From positions 1 through 41,613 of the IMG/VR virus record IMGVR_UViG_3300037106_000074: a stretch of 41,613 bases of DNA; one strand, given 5' to 3'. The translations under genes and the position numbers were made by a program. Position 1 is the stretch's first letter; each line of letters begins with the position of its first letter. This DNA is from a virus. Under the pieces are notes generated by a model. That model made no database searches and was not told where the DNA came from. It saw only the letters and a list, made by a program, of their open reading frames with translations. Below are positions 13,839-22,315 of the stretch, piece after piece.

Positions 13839-14432
13839 TCATTTTATATAATTACTTTGATAAAATTCGATTGCTTTTTTTATTGTTTCATTATGATTAA
13901 ATGCCCAATTAAGTTTTTTATCATATTTACAATAAAAATCTGAAATTGATATCCATTGAGCTAATTTTGTTTCATTATTTGAATAATTTTCAACATAAAT
14001 TGGAAGTCTTTCAAGATGTTCATGAAAATCATATACTGAAAGATATATAAATGAAACATTTTGGCGATGATTGCCCGGATTATCTCTGATTTCTATAGGT
14101 TTTTCATTATTATTTGTGATTAGTAAGTCATTATAATCTGGAAGATATAAACTGGTTTCTTCATATACTTCTCTTATCATTGATTCAAAAATATTTTCAT
14201 TAAAGTCAACATAACCATACGGTAAGCAATATTTATTTTTTTCATCACGCATTTTATTTGACCTTTGGGTAATAAGTACATGCATTCCACCAACTAATGG
14301 AATAATTAATACAACTCCAACTGTTGCAATAGACCTACTTATCCAATAATCAAGATTTATAATACCTTGATTTGATTTATGTTTAATTATTAGATGTTCA
14401 TTAGGAACATTATTAAATATAGGCTTATTCAT
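13839..14432 (-). CDS. Nudix hydrolase
   Basis: 197 residues. A complete Nudix box is at 73-95: Gly73, Glu79, then REVYEETSL with Arg87, Glu88, Glu91 and Glu92. Upstream TVGVVLIIPLVGGMHVLITQR is the standard first-strand region. The enzyme should cleave a nucleoside diphosphate linked to another group using Mg2+. In phages Nudix enzymes act on dNTPs, ADP-ribose, NADH or capped RNA; the substrate cannot be read from sequence. The presence of NADAR and an HD protein in the same block fits nucleotide or ADP-ribose metabolism. Confidence 0.88.
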   Translation of the reverse strand: MNKPIFNNVPNEHLIIKHKSNQGIINLDYWISRSIATVGVVLIIPLVGGMHVLITQRSNKMRDEKNKYCLPYGYVDFNENIFESMIREVYEETSLYLPDYNDLLITNNNEKPIEIRDNPGNHRQNVSFIYLSVYDFHEHLERLPIYVENYSNNETKLAQWISISDFYCKYDKKLNWAFNHNETIKKAIEFYQSNYIK

Positions 14433-14435
14433 AAA

Positions 14436-14999
14436 TTAAAATTTAACCCAACCATTAATAAAAGATAATGGAAGTTCAATATAATTAATAATTCCACTCT
14501 CAGTATGTTCTTTAACTATTTCACCTATATTATTTAATTTTTCTCTTTCTAACCAATTAATTATTGATTGAATAACTTCTTCTTTTGAATCATTAGTTTT
14601 AAATTTACCAACACAACAATCCGAAACATCTTCATCGAAATAAAAAAACATAAATTTATTTGGTTTATTATTAGAATCATAATTTTCTGCTTCAATTTCA
14701 GCAAGAATAACAATATCATCTCTAAAACAATTTAATTCAGTATGAAACATTTCGTTTTTACCTAATAAAATTTTATCTTTTAATTCACCTTTTGTATGAT
14801 TATCATCGACTTTTTCATCATCTGGTGTATATCTATCGATTAAATAACACTTAATCGGATTAACATAATTAATAAATTCATTTAAAAATGTTGAAGATAT
14901 ATAACACCAAATAGTTCCATAAGGAATTGGATTATGTGCCACTTCTGATGGATAGTCAATACTTTCATTAAAGTAATTCCAAATTGTTTTATCTTTCAT
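14436..14999 (-). CDS. Unknown protein, 187 aa
   Basis: Not recognised. It has a WNYFNESIDYPSEV start and a central section NCFRDDIVILAEIEAENY followed by FMFFYFDEDVSDCCVGKF, an alternating strand pattern with a pair of cysteines. It is a soluble mixed alpha/beta protein. It has its own predicted promoter and leads a run of minus-strand genes that includes the Nudix and helicase genes. Confidence 0.62.
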   Translation of the reverse strand: MKDKTIWNYFNESIDYPSEVAHNPIPYGTIWCYISSTFLNEFINYVNPIKCYLIDRYTPDDEKVDDNHTKGELKDKILLGKNEMFHTELNCFRDDIVILAEIEAENYDSNNKPNKFMFFYFDEDVSDCCVGKFKTNDSKEEVIQSIINWLEREKLNNIGEIVKEHTESGIINYIELPLSFINGWVKF

Positions 15000-15019
15000 A
15001 ATTTTTATAATTTATAATA

Positions 15020-15051
15020 CAAAGATAATTATTATTTTTCTTTTAACGCAA
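15020..15051 (-). promoter_or_regulatory. Bacteroidota-type promoter
   Basis: On the minus strand a TTG (15051-15049) and TATCTTTG (15027-15020) are separated by 21 bases. This matches the -33 TTG / -7 TAnnTTTG signature and lies about 20 bases before the ATG at 14999. Confidence 0.55.
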
Positions 15052-15090
15052 TTATTTTTTACAAATATAGAAATTTTTTAAATAAATACA

Positions 15091-15101
15091 GTATTTATCT
15101 A
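15091..15101 (+). promoter_or_regulatory. GTATTTATCTA element before module 2
   Basis: Lies 17 bases upstream of the second RHH-like ATG and is identical to the element at 10508-10518. It is followed by CTACATAATATGTAG, a near-perfect palindrome that could be an operator. Confidence 0.42.
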
Positions 15102-15118
15102 CATAATATGTAGACAAT

Positions 15119-15271
15119 ATGAAAGAAAATAAAATTTTTTACACATTCAGAATTCATTCTAAACAATTAGTATATCTTAGAAAGAAAGCTAAGACTGAAT
15201 TTACTACCGTTACACAACTAATTTTAGATTTAATAACCAAAGATATGAAAAATAATTTAAATAATGAATAA
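15119..15271 (+). CDS. RHH-like small DNA-binding protein (module 2)
   Basis: 50 residues, the same length as the module 1 protein and sharing FTTVTQLILDL. The order is strand (FYTFRIHSKQLVYLR), then two helices, as in ribbon-helix-helix regulators. The stop overlaps the GIY-YIG start by eight bases exactly as in module 1. A palindrome upstream may be its own operator. Confidence 0.62.
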   Translation: MKENKIFYTFRIHSKQLVYLRKKAKTEFTTVTQLILDLITKDMKNNLNNE

Positions 15272-16109
15272 AATATGCGGAATTTATAAAATAACTTCAC
15301 CTACTGGAAAGATTTATATTGGTCAGTCTGTTGATATAAATCGTAGATTAAATTCATATAAAAGTACAAAATGTAAAAGACAACCTAAATTATATAATTC
15401 AATCATAAAATATGGTTGGAATGCCCATGAATTTGAAATAATTTGTGAATGCGAAGAATCGAAACTTAATGAATTAGAAAAATATTATATTAAACAATTT
15501 AATTGTTTTGACACTAAAAATGGTATGAATTTAACAGATGGTGGTGACCATTTTAAATTTAATGAAAAATTTAGGGAAAGAATGCGTATATTTATGAAAG
15601 ATAATAAATATTGGTTGGGTAAACATCATTCTGATGAAACCAAACAAAAATTAAGTATTGCAAGTAAGGGTAGAAAACACACAAAAGAAAGTATATTATT
15701 GGTTGCTAATAAAAATAGAGGACAAAAACGTTCTGATGAAACCAAACAAAAAATGAGAATGGCTCAGTTAGGAAAAAAACATACTAAAGAATCAATATTA
15801 AAAATGTGTATCGCAAGTAAGGGTAGAAACTTGGGAATGAAATTTAGTGATGAAATTAAGAAAAAAATGAGTATTGCTCAATTAGGAAAAAAATTTTCTG
15901 AAGAAGCTAAACAGAAAATGAGTATGGCACATTCTAATAATTATGAAATTTATAATCAAAATAATGAATTAATTTATAAATTCAAAAGTAATATTAAAAA
16001 AGAATTAAAAAAGTTAAAATTACCTAGAGAATCTTTTTGTAATACGTACAAATATAATATAAAAATTAATAAAGGAAAGTATAAGGATTGGTATATAATT
16101 AAATTATAA
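15264..16109 (+). CDS. GIY-YIG homing endonuclease with NUMOD3 repeats (module 2)
   Basis: 281 residues. Same architecture as the enzyme at 10679: GIY-YIG domain (CGIYKITSPTGKIYIGQS, GMNLTDGGDH), then about six NUMOD3-like repeats (GKHHSDETKQKL, GRKHTKES, GQKRSDETKQKM, GKKHTKES, GMKFSDEIKKKM, GKKFSEEAKQKM) and the shared C-terminal block ending GKYKDWYIIKL. The repeat region differs in number and sequence from copy 1, which fits different target sites. It is inserted between two minus-strand genes and ends 12 bases from the next stop. Confidence 0.92.
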   Translation: MNKICGIYKITSPTGKIYIGQSVDINRRLNSYKSTKCKRQPKLYNSIIKYGWNAHEFEIICECEESKLNELEKYYIKQFNCFDTKNGMNLTDGGDHFKFNEKFRERMRIFMKDNKYWLGKHHSDETKQKLSIASKGRKHTKESILLVANKNRGQKRSDETKQKMRMAQLGKKHTKESILKMCIASKGRNLGMKFSDEIKKKMSIAQLGKKFSEEAKQKMSMAHSNNYEIYNQNNELIYKFKSNIKKELKKLKLPRESFCNTYKYNIKINKGKYKDWYIIKL

Positions 16110-16121
16110 TTAATAATTCTT

Positions 16122-16619
16122 TTAAGAAACAATATCTATTTTATATTTCCTATAACTAAAAACTCTAGGCATAATACCCTCTCTTCTTAAAAGAGATAAT
16201 AAAATACAACGTTCTTCTTTATAGTTATTAGATTGTATTTCAGGATTTTTAATTATAGTTATTTTACCTTCATTTGAGACATAAAGAAGTCCCCATTTTT
16301 CAGGTAAATCATTTTCTTTTATAATTCCAATTGGACACATATAACTTCTAAATTCGCCTAGTCCTAGTTCAGGATATTTTCGCCAATATTTTTTCTTATC
16401 TACAAGAAAATCAGAACGAGACATTTTAACTTCAATTAATTGTGTTGAACGACTTGAAATTCCAAATGCATCTGGACATTCACCAACACGGTCTAATTCA
16501 CATACAACATATTGACATTTATGAAATGAATGAATTCCAGTATATCTAAGATATTTAGCAGCTTTAACACATAAATCTCTATGAGATAAATTATTAAATT
16601 TTGTTAATTTTTTCTTCAC
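16122..16619 (-). CDS. PD-(D/E)XK nuclease-like protein (MmcB-like)
   Basis: 165 residues. GTG start, because an in-frame stop lies two codons before it. The pattern Asp50 (GECPDAFG) followed by LIEVKMSRSDF (Glu63-x-Lys65) is the PD-(D/E)XK signature, and the flanking KKKYWRKYPELGLGEFRSYMCP resembles the MmcB-type DNA repair or phage putative nuclease family. Likely a DNA endonuclease or inactive relative. The conserved CP...I..LPEKWGLLYV block near the C-terminus supports this family. Target unknown. Confidence 0.7.
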   Translation of the reverse strand: MKKKLTKFNNLSHRDLCVKAAKYLRYTGIHSFHKCQYVVCELDRVGECPDAFGISSRSTQLIEVKMSRSDFLVDKKKYWRKYPELGLGEFRSYMCPIGIIKENDLPEKWGLLYVSNEGKITIIKNPEIQSNNYKEERCILLSLLRREGIMPRVFSYRKYKIDIVS

Positions 16620-16644
16620 TTTTCATTTGAATCTGCTTTAAAGG

Positions 16645-17019
16645 TTATTTTTTTGTTGTCATATAATTAATATATGATTCAATATAAACATATGTATTAT
16701 TTTTTTTACATAATTCTAAAAATTCTAAAATAACTTCTTCATTATTAAATGATATAATATATTCATATAAATCATGAAGAAAATACATTGGATGAAAATC
16801 TTTATTAGTAAAATGAGCAGAAGAATATTCTGGTTTTGCATAACTTCCTACACCGCCATCACTTAATTCATCTGTTTTATGAATTTCAATTTTTACTCTT
16901 GCAAGTGTTATTGAAGAATGATTAGAATCTCCACAATCATCAGACCAATTTATAAATCCAAATTCTTTAAGAAGTATATCAGTTAATAATAATTCACTAA
17001 ATTCAAATGGATATTTCAT
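16645..17019 (-). CDS. Unknown protein, 124 aa
   Basis: Not recognised. Contains CGDSNHSSITLARVKIEIHK and GGVGSYAKPEYSSAHFTNKDFHPMYFLHDLYEYI. The late 'FHPMYFLHDLYEYI' with two His residues looks like a conserved interaction or metal site. The C-terminal half is helical. It is in series with the nuclease-like gene downstream. Confidence 0.58.
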   Translation of the reverse strand: MKYPFEFSELLLTDILLKEFGFINWSDDCGDSNHSSITLARVKIEIHKTDELSDGGVGSYAKPEYSSAHFTNKDFHPMYFLHDLYEYIISFNNEEVILEFLELCKKNNTYVYIESYINYMTTKK

Positions 17020-17038
17020 AATTTTTTAAAATCTTTTT

Positions 17039-17626
17039 TTATTCTTTAATATATTTATCAATAAATGATTGAGAAACTTGTGGAAATCTTGATTTATCAT
17101 AAATCGATTTATAATGTTGTCTTAAAACAGATAATTTTATATCAGTTCTTATCCATTTATTAAGTTCATATAGGGTTTCTGCATATGAATTTTCAAAAAC
17201 CTGTATGGTTTCCATTTTCCAATCACGTTTATTTTCCGGATTATTTAAAATATCTTTTAAATATTTAAAAGCAATATATAATATATTAGTTTGAGATATT
17301 GGTTTGGTTTTATATTTTTCCCATTCATTACTACATGAATTACAATGGTTTATTTCACGTGTATTTATTATCATAATACCTTTGATATTAATAAAACTTA
17401 TTTTAATATTAATATTGCCAGTATTTTGAACACAAACAATTCGATTTATAATATTTTTTCTACTTTTACATATTGGACACTGACCATCATGAAAAAGTTT
17501 ATTATCTTGCTGTTCTTCAATTTCTTTACGTGCAATAACATCACATTTCTTCAAAACAATTTCTTTATTATTCTGAAGAAATGCTTTTTGTGTTTTATTA
17601 GGTAAATTTAAAATTTTACGTATCAT
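17039..17626 (-). CDS. Zinc-finger protein of unknown function, 195 aa
   Basis: A central zinc-ribbon-like region with CPICKSRKN (about residues 50-58) and HCNSCSNEW (about 94-102) gives a CxxC...CxxC arrangement. It is flanked by a basic N-terminal helix (IRKILNLPNKTQKAF) and a long helical C-terminal domain. Nucleic-acid binding is plausible. The start is four bases from the preceding stop region. Confidence 0.62.
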   Translation of the reverse strand: MIRKILNLPNKTQKAFLQNNKEIVLKKCDVIARKEIEEQQDNKLFHDGQCPICKSRKNIINRIVCVQNTGNINIKISFINIKGIMIINTREINHCNSCSNEWEKYKTKPISQTNILYIAFKYLKDILNNPENKRDWKMETIQVFENSYAETLYELNKWIRTDIKLSVLRQHYKSIYDKSRFPQVSQSFIDKYIKE

Positions 17627-17627
17627 A

Positions 17628-18197
17628 TCATGCTAGTTTTTTATCTCTAATTAATTCACGTAAGAATACGTTCTTAATCCCACCAATGAAGCGTACCCAT
17701 TCTTTATAATATTCTGGAAACATTTCTTGTAGTTTTTCCATGCTTTGTGTTTTAAGCATAATTATATTTTCTGCAGGTGCTGCTTCTTTTGCTTCGGGAT
17801 ACATTTTAATATCAAGAATATAATCCACAAAATCTGGATAATCTTTTCTGTTAAATACTCGTTCATCTACGATAAAACACAATGCAGTAAGTGCATCATT
17901 AAGGTCTGGTTCTTGAAAATAAGAAAATTGTATATCGTTTTGTTGTAAATCATCAGCAATTTGATTTAAACTACCCATAACAATACCTTCAATATCTCTA
18001 CGTTCATTTGTAGTACCACCATTTAAGATAATCCAAGTTTTCCAATTTCTTACAAAAATGATAAATTCTTCATCACTCCCATATTTATTAGCATATTCAA
18101 GTGCTGCATGACCACATTGTATACCAGCCTGAATACCAGTAAGTTGGTAAATTGTGAAGAAATACATTTTATATTCAAGTAATTTTTCTTCTTCCAT
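17628..18197 (-). CDS. PTH2-like (peptidyl-tRNA hydrolase 2 fold) protein
   Basis: 189 residues. The segment YQLTGIQAGIQCGHAALEYANKYG, followed by a Trp-rich helix and a strand, mirrors the PTH2 core KGKIAAQCSHAA, where the Gln-Cys-x-His block forms part of the active site. QEPDLNDALTALCFIVDERVF occupies the place of the PTH2 strand that carries the catalytic Asp and Thr. Related phage proteins have been named peptidyl-tRNA hydrolase, but this one has an added C-terminal helical tail. Hydrolase activity is not certain because the sequence match is partial. Confidence 0.55.
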   Translation of the reverse strand: MEEEKLLEYKMYFFTIYQLTGIQAGIQCGHAALEYANKYGSDEEFIIFVRNWKTWIILNGGTTNERRDIEGIVMGSLNQIADDLQQNDIQFSYFQEPDLNDALTALCFIVDERVFNRKDYPDFVDYILDIKMYPEAKEAAPAENIIMLKTQSMEKLQEMFPEYYKEWVRFIGGIKNVFLRELIRDKKLA

Positions 18198-18222
18198 ATT
18201 ATTTTTTAATTATAGCTTATTA

Positions 18223-18441
18223 TTAAAATTGCCAACACATTCCAACACCATCACACATTTCACATAATTCTTTTTCTAAATAATTTCTTCCCGCTTTTGT
18301 TTTTCTTTCAGTTTTTATCTCCATTATATGTAATGAGATTATTCCAATATCTATTGGGTTTGGTAAATCAAAGTAATTTATTTTTTTGCCATAACCTTCA
18401 CATTCAGGACATTGCTTATATATTTTACCTTTAAAACTCAT
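18223..18441 (-). CDS. DnaJ-type zinc-finger-like small protein, 72 aa
   Basis: Two CxxCxGxG-like knuckles (CPECEGYGK near the start and CEMCDGVGMC near the end) are separated by a basic helical linker. This is the half-zinc-centre motif of the DnaJ cysteine-rich domain. On its own it would be a small zinc protein that may bind RNA or unfolded protein. There is no J-domain. A predicted promoter precedes it. Confidence 0.62.
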   Translation of the reverse strand: MSFKGKIYKQCPECEGYGKKINYFDLPNPIDIGIISLHIMEIKTERKTKAGRNYLEKELCEMCDGVGMCWQF

Positions 18442-18477
18442 ATTATTATTTCAACTTATTTTTTATAATTAATGATA

Positions 18478-18506
18478 CAAAGATATACAAAAATTGTAAA
18501 TAACAA
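18478..18506 (-). promoter_or_regulatory. Bacteroidota-type promoter
   Basis: TTG (18506-18504) and TATCTTTG (18485-18478) on the minus strand are separated by 18 bases. They match the -33/-7 signature and lie about 37 bases upstream of the ATG at 18441. Confidence 0.52.
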
Positions 18507-18536
18507 TGCAATATTACGAAAAAAAATTAAATTTAA

Positions 18537-18818
18537 TTAATATTTTATTGAATCTAAGAATTCATCCTCTGTAGAAGGAGTCCAAGATACTATAAAAAAC
18601 CTTTCACTTTGATTATCAATATAAACCACATAATGAAATGCATAATATTCGTTATTATTTGTTGGATAAATTACATAATCGGAATATATTTTTATATGTC
18701 CGTCTTCAATGTTATTTTCTTTTCGAATTTCTAACGCTTGTTCATGAATATAAACAGCCATTAGTTCCACTATTTTCTTTAAACTAACATTTGCAATAAT
18801 TGATGATACGGCATTCAT
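18537..18818 (-). CDS. Unknown protein, 93 aa
   Basis: Not recognised. Starts MNAVSSIIANVSLKKIVELM; an N-terminal helix is followed by strands (HIKIYSDYVIYPTNN, YAFHYVVYIDNQSERFFIVSW), a compact alpha/beta layout. A GTATTTATA element lies just upstream of its ATG. Confidence 0.6.
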   Translation of the reverse strand: MNAVSSIIANVSLKKIVELMAVYIHEQALEIRKENNIEDGHIKIYSDYVIYPTNNNEYYAFHYVVYIDNQSERFFIVSWTPSTEDEFLDSIKY

Positions 18819-18830
18819 AATAAAGACTTT

Positions 18831-18843
18831 ATTATAAATACTT
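18831..18843 (-). promoter_or_regulatory. GTATTTATA element upstream of the 18818 start
   Basis: Reads AAGTATTTATAAT on the coding strand, 12 bases before the ATG. This is the only clear occurrence before an ordinary phage gene, which favours a promoter function and not a transposon end. Confidence 0.4.
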
Positions 18844-18895
18844 TTTTAAAAAGAAAGAAGTGTTAAATTTATATTAATATAAAATTTATGATGTT

Positions 18896-18920
18896 ATTTT
18901 CCTTTAAAATTAAGGAAAAT
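18896..18920 (-). terminator. Hairpin after the AAA+/M41 gene
   Basis: ATTTTCCTT and AAGGAAAAT form a 9-bp stem with a 7-base loop just downstream of the stop at 18924. The following T-run is weak, so termination is likely but not certain. Confidence 0.45.
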
Positions 18921-18923
18921 ATT

Positions 18924-20849
18924 TTACAATTTTTTTAAATTTAAAAAATGTTGAACTTTTTCATCATATGAATAAATTAATTTATCATTAATTTCTTTTT
19001 GTATTAAATTTAATCCATTTTCATTACATAATTGTAAAAAATTGACAATTGAAATATCATTATTATCAATACAATGTTTTACAATTATTTTATATAAAGT
19101 AATGTGTTTATTTAATAAATCTCTTGCTCTTTTCTTTTCTTCACCTAATATATTTTCAATAATATCATTAGTTTTTTCAACATCATAATTTGATTCGTAA
19201 TATGTATCTACTTCTTTTTTTAATATATTAGAAATAGTTCCATCCATAGCATAATGTCTAACATATCTTGCTGCAATATCTGTTGCATTTATAATATCAG
19301 CAAATGCACCAGTAGATTTAAATTCCTCACCAAAAACCATTTCTTCGGCAATAAAACCAGCTAATAATATTGCTATTTGATTTCTTAAAAATGTTCTATT
19401 ATCAATTGATTCATGTTCGATAATAAAACCTTTACTAAAACCAGCAGCATTGATATTTATTTGTTTTGGCGGTGTATCAAATAGTAAACAATAAAGTATA
19501 GCATGTCCAATTTCATGTATAATATATAATATTCTTTCATCAACAGATTTATTTTTATGAATATTGTCAATTTCTAAAACAATTTCTTTTTCATATATTT
19601 TTTTATTAATATTTACAAATAAATTATTATTTTCATATTCAATATATAACTCATTAACGTTTTCACAAAAAGCATTATATATAAAATACGGTAAATTACT
19701 TCCAAGTATATTAAATACTGTTGAAATTGCTGGTCTTACACCTTGTGTTGGAAAAACACCATTTCTATATATTATATCATATATATCATTAGATAATTTA
19801 ATATCTATATTATGCTCATTTTTTACTTTATCAAGAATTTTTTGACAATTCATTTTAATGATTGTATAATATGATTTTTTATCTAAACATGGATATATTA
19901 CATGATTATTTCCAAAACGAGCAATTTGTTCTGGTTTAAATTGATGTGATAATGCTTGTTTAATATTAATAATATTAACTCTTTTTGATAATTCATGATA
20001 TACATCAGCATCAGTATCGCTATCATCAACTTCATCCGACATTTTGAATGCACTATCTAAGTTTCCAGAAATAAAAATTAAAAGTTTTTCATATGATTTA
20101 CCTTCATTAATATTATCAGCTTTTAAACTATTTTGAACCAGAAATATTCTTTCTTCTGCATCCATTTCCATTATTTCTTCAATAGTATTATTTAAATTAA
20201 GAGTTTTCTTTATTCTACTTGCTGTCCAATGTGAGGTTTTAAATCTACGTTTTTTTAAAACTTTAATTTTATTAGATTGTTCATCTTTTTTTGATTCAAT
20301 ATCTTTTGGTTCTTCCTCATTATCTCTTGCATCAAGCCAATACATTTCATCAAAAAGCATTTCCATAATTTGAACTTTACGTTCAGAATTATTTTGAAAC
20401 CTACCATCTGAAAGTAATGTCCAAACATCATTAAAATACTTGTTTTCAAGCATTTTTCCGTTTTCATCTAAAGTACGATAACGTTGAATTTCATCGAGTA
20501 ATAATACTGCAGGTTCTTTTGTATCAATACCACCACTTTCTAAAAAACTTTCAATGTTTTTCATGTAATCGTTTTTCATATCCATTTGAATTTCAATGAA
20601 CTTATCAGTAAATTTTAATAAGCTCACAAGAGTTCTAACTAAATCAGTTTTACCAACACCAGTTATACCCCATAATGAAATTATAAGTGGTCTGAATTGA
20701 ATATTTGGCATTAAATACCAGAGGGAAATATAATCGATTATTTTGTCAATAACATTATCGATTCCAATAAATTTTTCTTTTAATTTTATTTTAATTTCTT
20801 CGAGTTTTTCTCTTTTCTCTTTGATTTGATTAAAAAAATCTTTATTCAT
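18924..20849 (-). CDS. Clp-type AAA+ ATPase fused to FtsH-type M41 metallopeptidase
   Basis: 641 residues from the ATG (an eight-codon TTG extension runs through the promoter). The numbering below counts from that longer form. The AAA+ module is of the ClpA/ClpB D2 class: Walker A GITGVGKT (69-76), Walker B LLLDEIQ (124-130), sensor 1 Asn271 (FISGNLD), arginine finger Arg319 (FKPEQIARF) and sensor 2 Arg380 (GVRP). A charged insert follows Walker B. The C-terminal part is an M41 zinc peptidase: HEIGH at 453-457 (two His ligands and catalytic Glu), FIAEEMVFG at about 507-515, and Asp526 (STGAFADIINAT), the third zinc ligand of FtsH. Normal FtsH has a classical AAA domain and membrane helices; this protein has neither. 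It should be a soluble ATP-driven protease acting on phage or host proteins. Confidence 0.88.
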   Translation of the reverse strand: MNKDFFNQIKEKREKLEEIKIKLKEKFIGIDNVIDKIIDYISLWYLMPNIQFRPLIISLWGITGVGKTDLVRTLVSLLKFTDKFIEIQMDMKNDYMKNIESFLESGGIDTKEPAVLLLDEIQRYRTLDENGKMLENKYFNDVWTLLSDGRFQNNSERKVQIMEMLFDEMYWLDARDNEEEPKDIESKKDEQSNKIKVLKKRRFKTSHWTASRIKKTLNLNNTIEEIMEMDAEERIFLVQNSLKADNINEGKSYEKLLIFISGNLDSAFKMSDEVDDSDTDADVYHELSKRVNIINIKQALSHQFKPEQIARFGNNHVIYPCLDKKSYYTIIKMNCQKILDKVKNEHNIDIKLSNDIYDIIYRNGVFPTQGVRPAISTVFNILGSNLPYFIYNAFCENVNELYIEYENNNLFVNINKKIYEKEIVLEIDNIHKNKSVDERILYIIHEIGHAILYCLLFDTPPKQININAAGFSKGFIIEHESIDNRTFLRNQIAILLAGFIAEEMVFGEEFKSTGAFADIINATDIAARYVRHYAMDGTISNILKKEVDTYYESNYDVEKTNDIIENILGEEKKRARDLLNKHITLYKIIVKHCIDNNDISIVNFLQLCNENGLNLIQKEINDKLIYSYDEKVQHFLNLKKL

Positions 20850-20870
20850 ATATATAATATTTTTAATTGT

Positions 20871-20901
20871 CAAATATAAACATTATAAAAATAATAAACA
20901 A
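20871..20901 (-). promoter_or_regulatory. Bacteroidota-type promoter
   Basis: TTG (20901-20899) and TATATTTG (20878-20871) on the minus strand are 20 bases apart, upstream of the AAA+/M41 start. It supports ATG at 20849 as the true start, since the longer frame would place the start codon inside the -7 element. Confidence 0.55.
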
Positions 20902-20919
20902 TTAAAAAATATTATTATT

Positions 20920-22290
20920 TTAATCATCGTTCATATCATATATATCATTCGTTATTATCCAATAATTTACAGCAATACTAATAAGAAATGCAATTATATA
21001 TATAATAATAATTGCAGTACTTGAAGGTTCAACAGTTAAATAATCAAATTCTTTAAATGTTCTTTTCTTAAATTGACTAAGATTTTGATTAAGATATTGA
21101 TAAAGGTCATCCCAAGTTTTTTCAGTTAATACTGGATATTTTGGTGATTGAATTTTTATTGTAGTATCTTTAAATATTGGTGGTAATTGTTTTAATTTTC
21201 CTAATTTATTTCTAAACATTTTATTATTAACTGGTGGTAATTGCATTTTAATTACGCTATCTTTATAAGTATAAAGATTTAATACTTGATGTGCTACTGC
21301 TGTAGTTAATACATTTGAATTTGCCCATGAAAATGAATGCGCCCATTGAATTTCATTTCCCTTTTTACCTATACAGAGTACAAGTTCATTTTTATTACCT
21401 TTCACCCAATAATTTTCTTGATATTCAGCAATTTTTTCTGGCTTATTTTCAAAAATAAGCACCCAAAGTCGCATTTTATTGCTAACACCAAATTTACCGT
21501 TAAGTCTTTTAAATTTTTCTTGTGTTTCTTTATTAATATTAGTACCTAAAATTGTTGGATAATCCATACCTTGTGACATAGAAAATAGTCCACCACCATT
21601 ATATTCAGGATATTTAAATAATTTAAGACTATCTGCTTTCTTTTCACTTACAACTGATATATTAAATACAGATAAATCACTGGCTTTAATTTTATTCACA
21701 TAAGTATGTATACTTGTATATGCTTTTCTGGTATTGTCATTACCACTCCAAACTGTTTGATAATTGTATGAAACATTACCTACACGTTTACCTTCAAATT
21801 TAGTTCCACTACAACCAGTACCTTCATCATTTGGTGCATAATTTTTATGAGAACCAACAATTGTTTTAGTAGTTCCAAATTGTTTTACAAGTTCATCATG
21901 TAGTTTCTCAGTAATAGTAAAACTTTCATCTATATCTGTAACAGCATACCAATGAGGTGCAACATCTTCTTGATGTGAACAATCATAATATTCTGTGCAA
22001 TATGTTGTATTACCTTTACTATCACTTCCACAAGGAACTTGTCTGGAACAAGTTTCTGTTTTCCAATAATTATATGGTTCATTTTCATAAATTGCAGTAA
22101 TTGTTGAACCCCAATATTCTGTGAAATGAACACTTGAATAAGAAATAATTAATTTGGATATAATTATTGCAACAAGGACAGAACCAATTGGAATAAAAAA
22201 TTCCCACCAAGTAAATTCACGTTTTTTAAAATAATAAAATATCGCAGTTACGATTATCGGAACTAATAATGCTAAATAAAGTACTGACAT
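20920..22290 (-). CDS. Membrane protein with large extracytoplasmic domain, 456 aa
   Basis: Not recognised. Two N-terminal helices (about 2-19 and 28-51) and one C-terminal helix (about 427-448) flank a domain of roughly 370 residues containing two closely spaced Cys pairs (CSRQVPC and CTEYYDC, 82-104) likely to form disulfides, so the loop is predicted to be outside the cytoplasm. The domain has many Asn/Tyr/Ser residues and motifs such as GGGLFSMSQGMDYPTILG. The size and topology suggest an envelope-remodelling or receptor-modifying protein (for example superinfection exclusion), but no family supports this. It sits between Thg1 and the AAA+/M41 gene. Confidence 0.65.
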   Translation of the reverse strand: MSVLYLALLVPIIVTAIFYYFKKREFTWWEFFIPIGSVLVAIIISKLIISYSSVHFTEYWGSTITAIYENEPYNYWKTETCSRQVPCGSDSKGNTTYCTEYYDCSHQEDVAPHWYAVTDIDESFTITEKLHDELVKQFGTTKTIVGSHKNYAPNDEGTGCSGTKFEGKRVGNVSYNYQTVWSGNDNTRKAYTSIHTYVNKIKASDLSVFNISVVSEKKADSLKLFKYPEYNGGGLFSMSQGMDYPTILGTNINKETQEKFKRLNGKFGVSNKMRLWVLIFENKPEKIAEYQENYWVKGNKNELVLCIGKKGNEIQWAHSFSWANSNVLTTAVAHQVLNLYTYKDSVIKMQLPPVNNKMFRNKLGKLKQLPPIFKDTTIKIQSPKYPVLTEKTWDDLYQYLNQNLSQFKKRTFKEFDYLTVEPSSTAIIIIYIIAFLISIAVNYWIITNDIYDMNDD

Positions 22291-22315
22291 GATTTTATGT
22301 TTTAATTATTAATAG

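Noticed and set aside
19564-19845. 93-codon plus-strand frame inside the AAA+/M41 gene
   Set aside because: It is antisense to conserved ATPase and peptidase motifs and has no supporting features.
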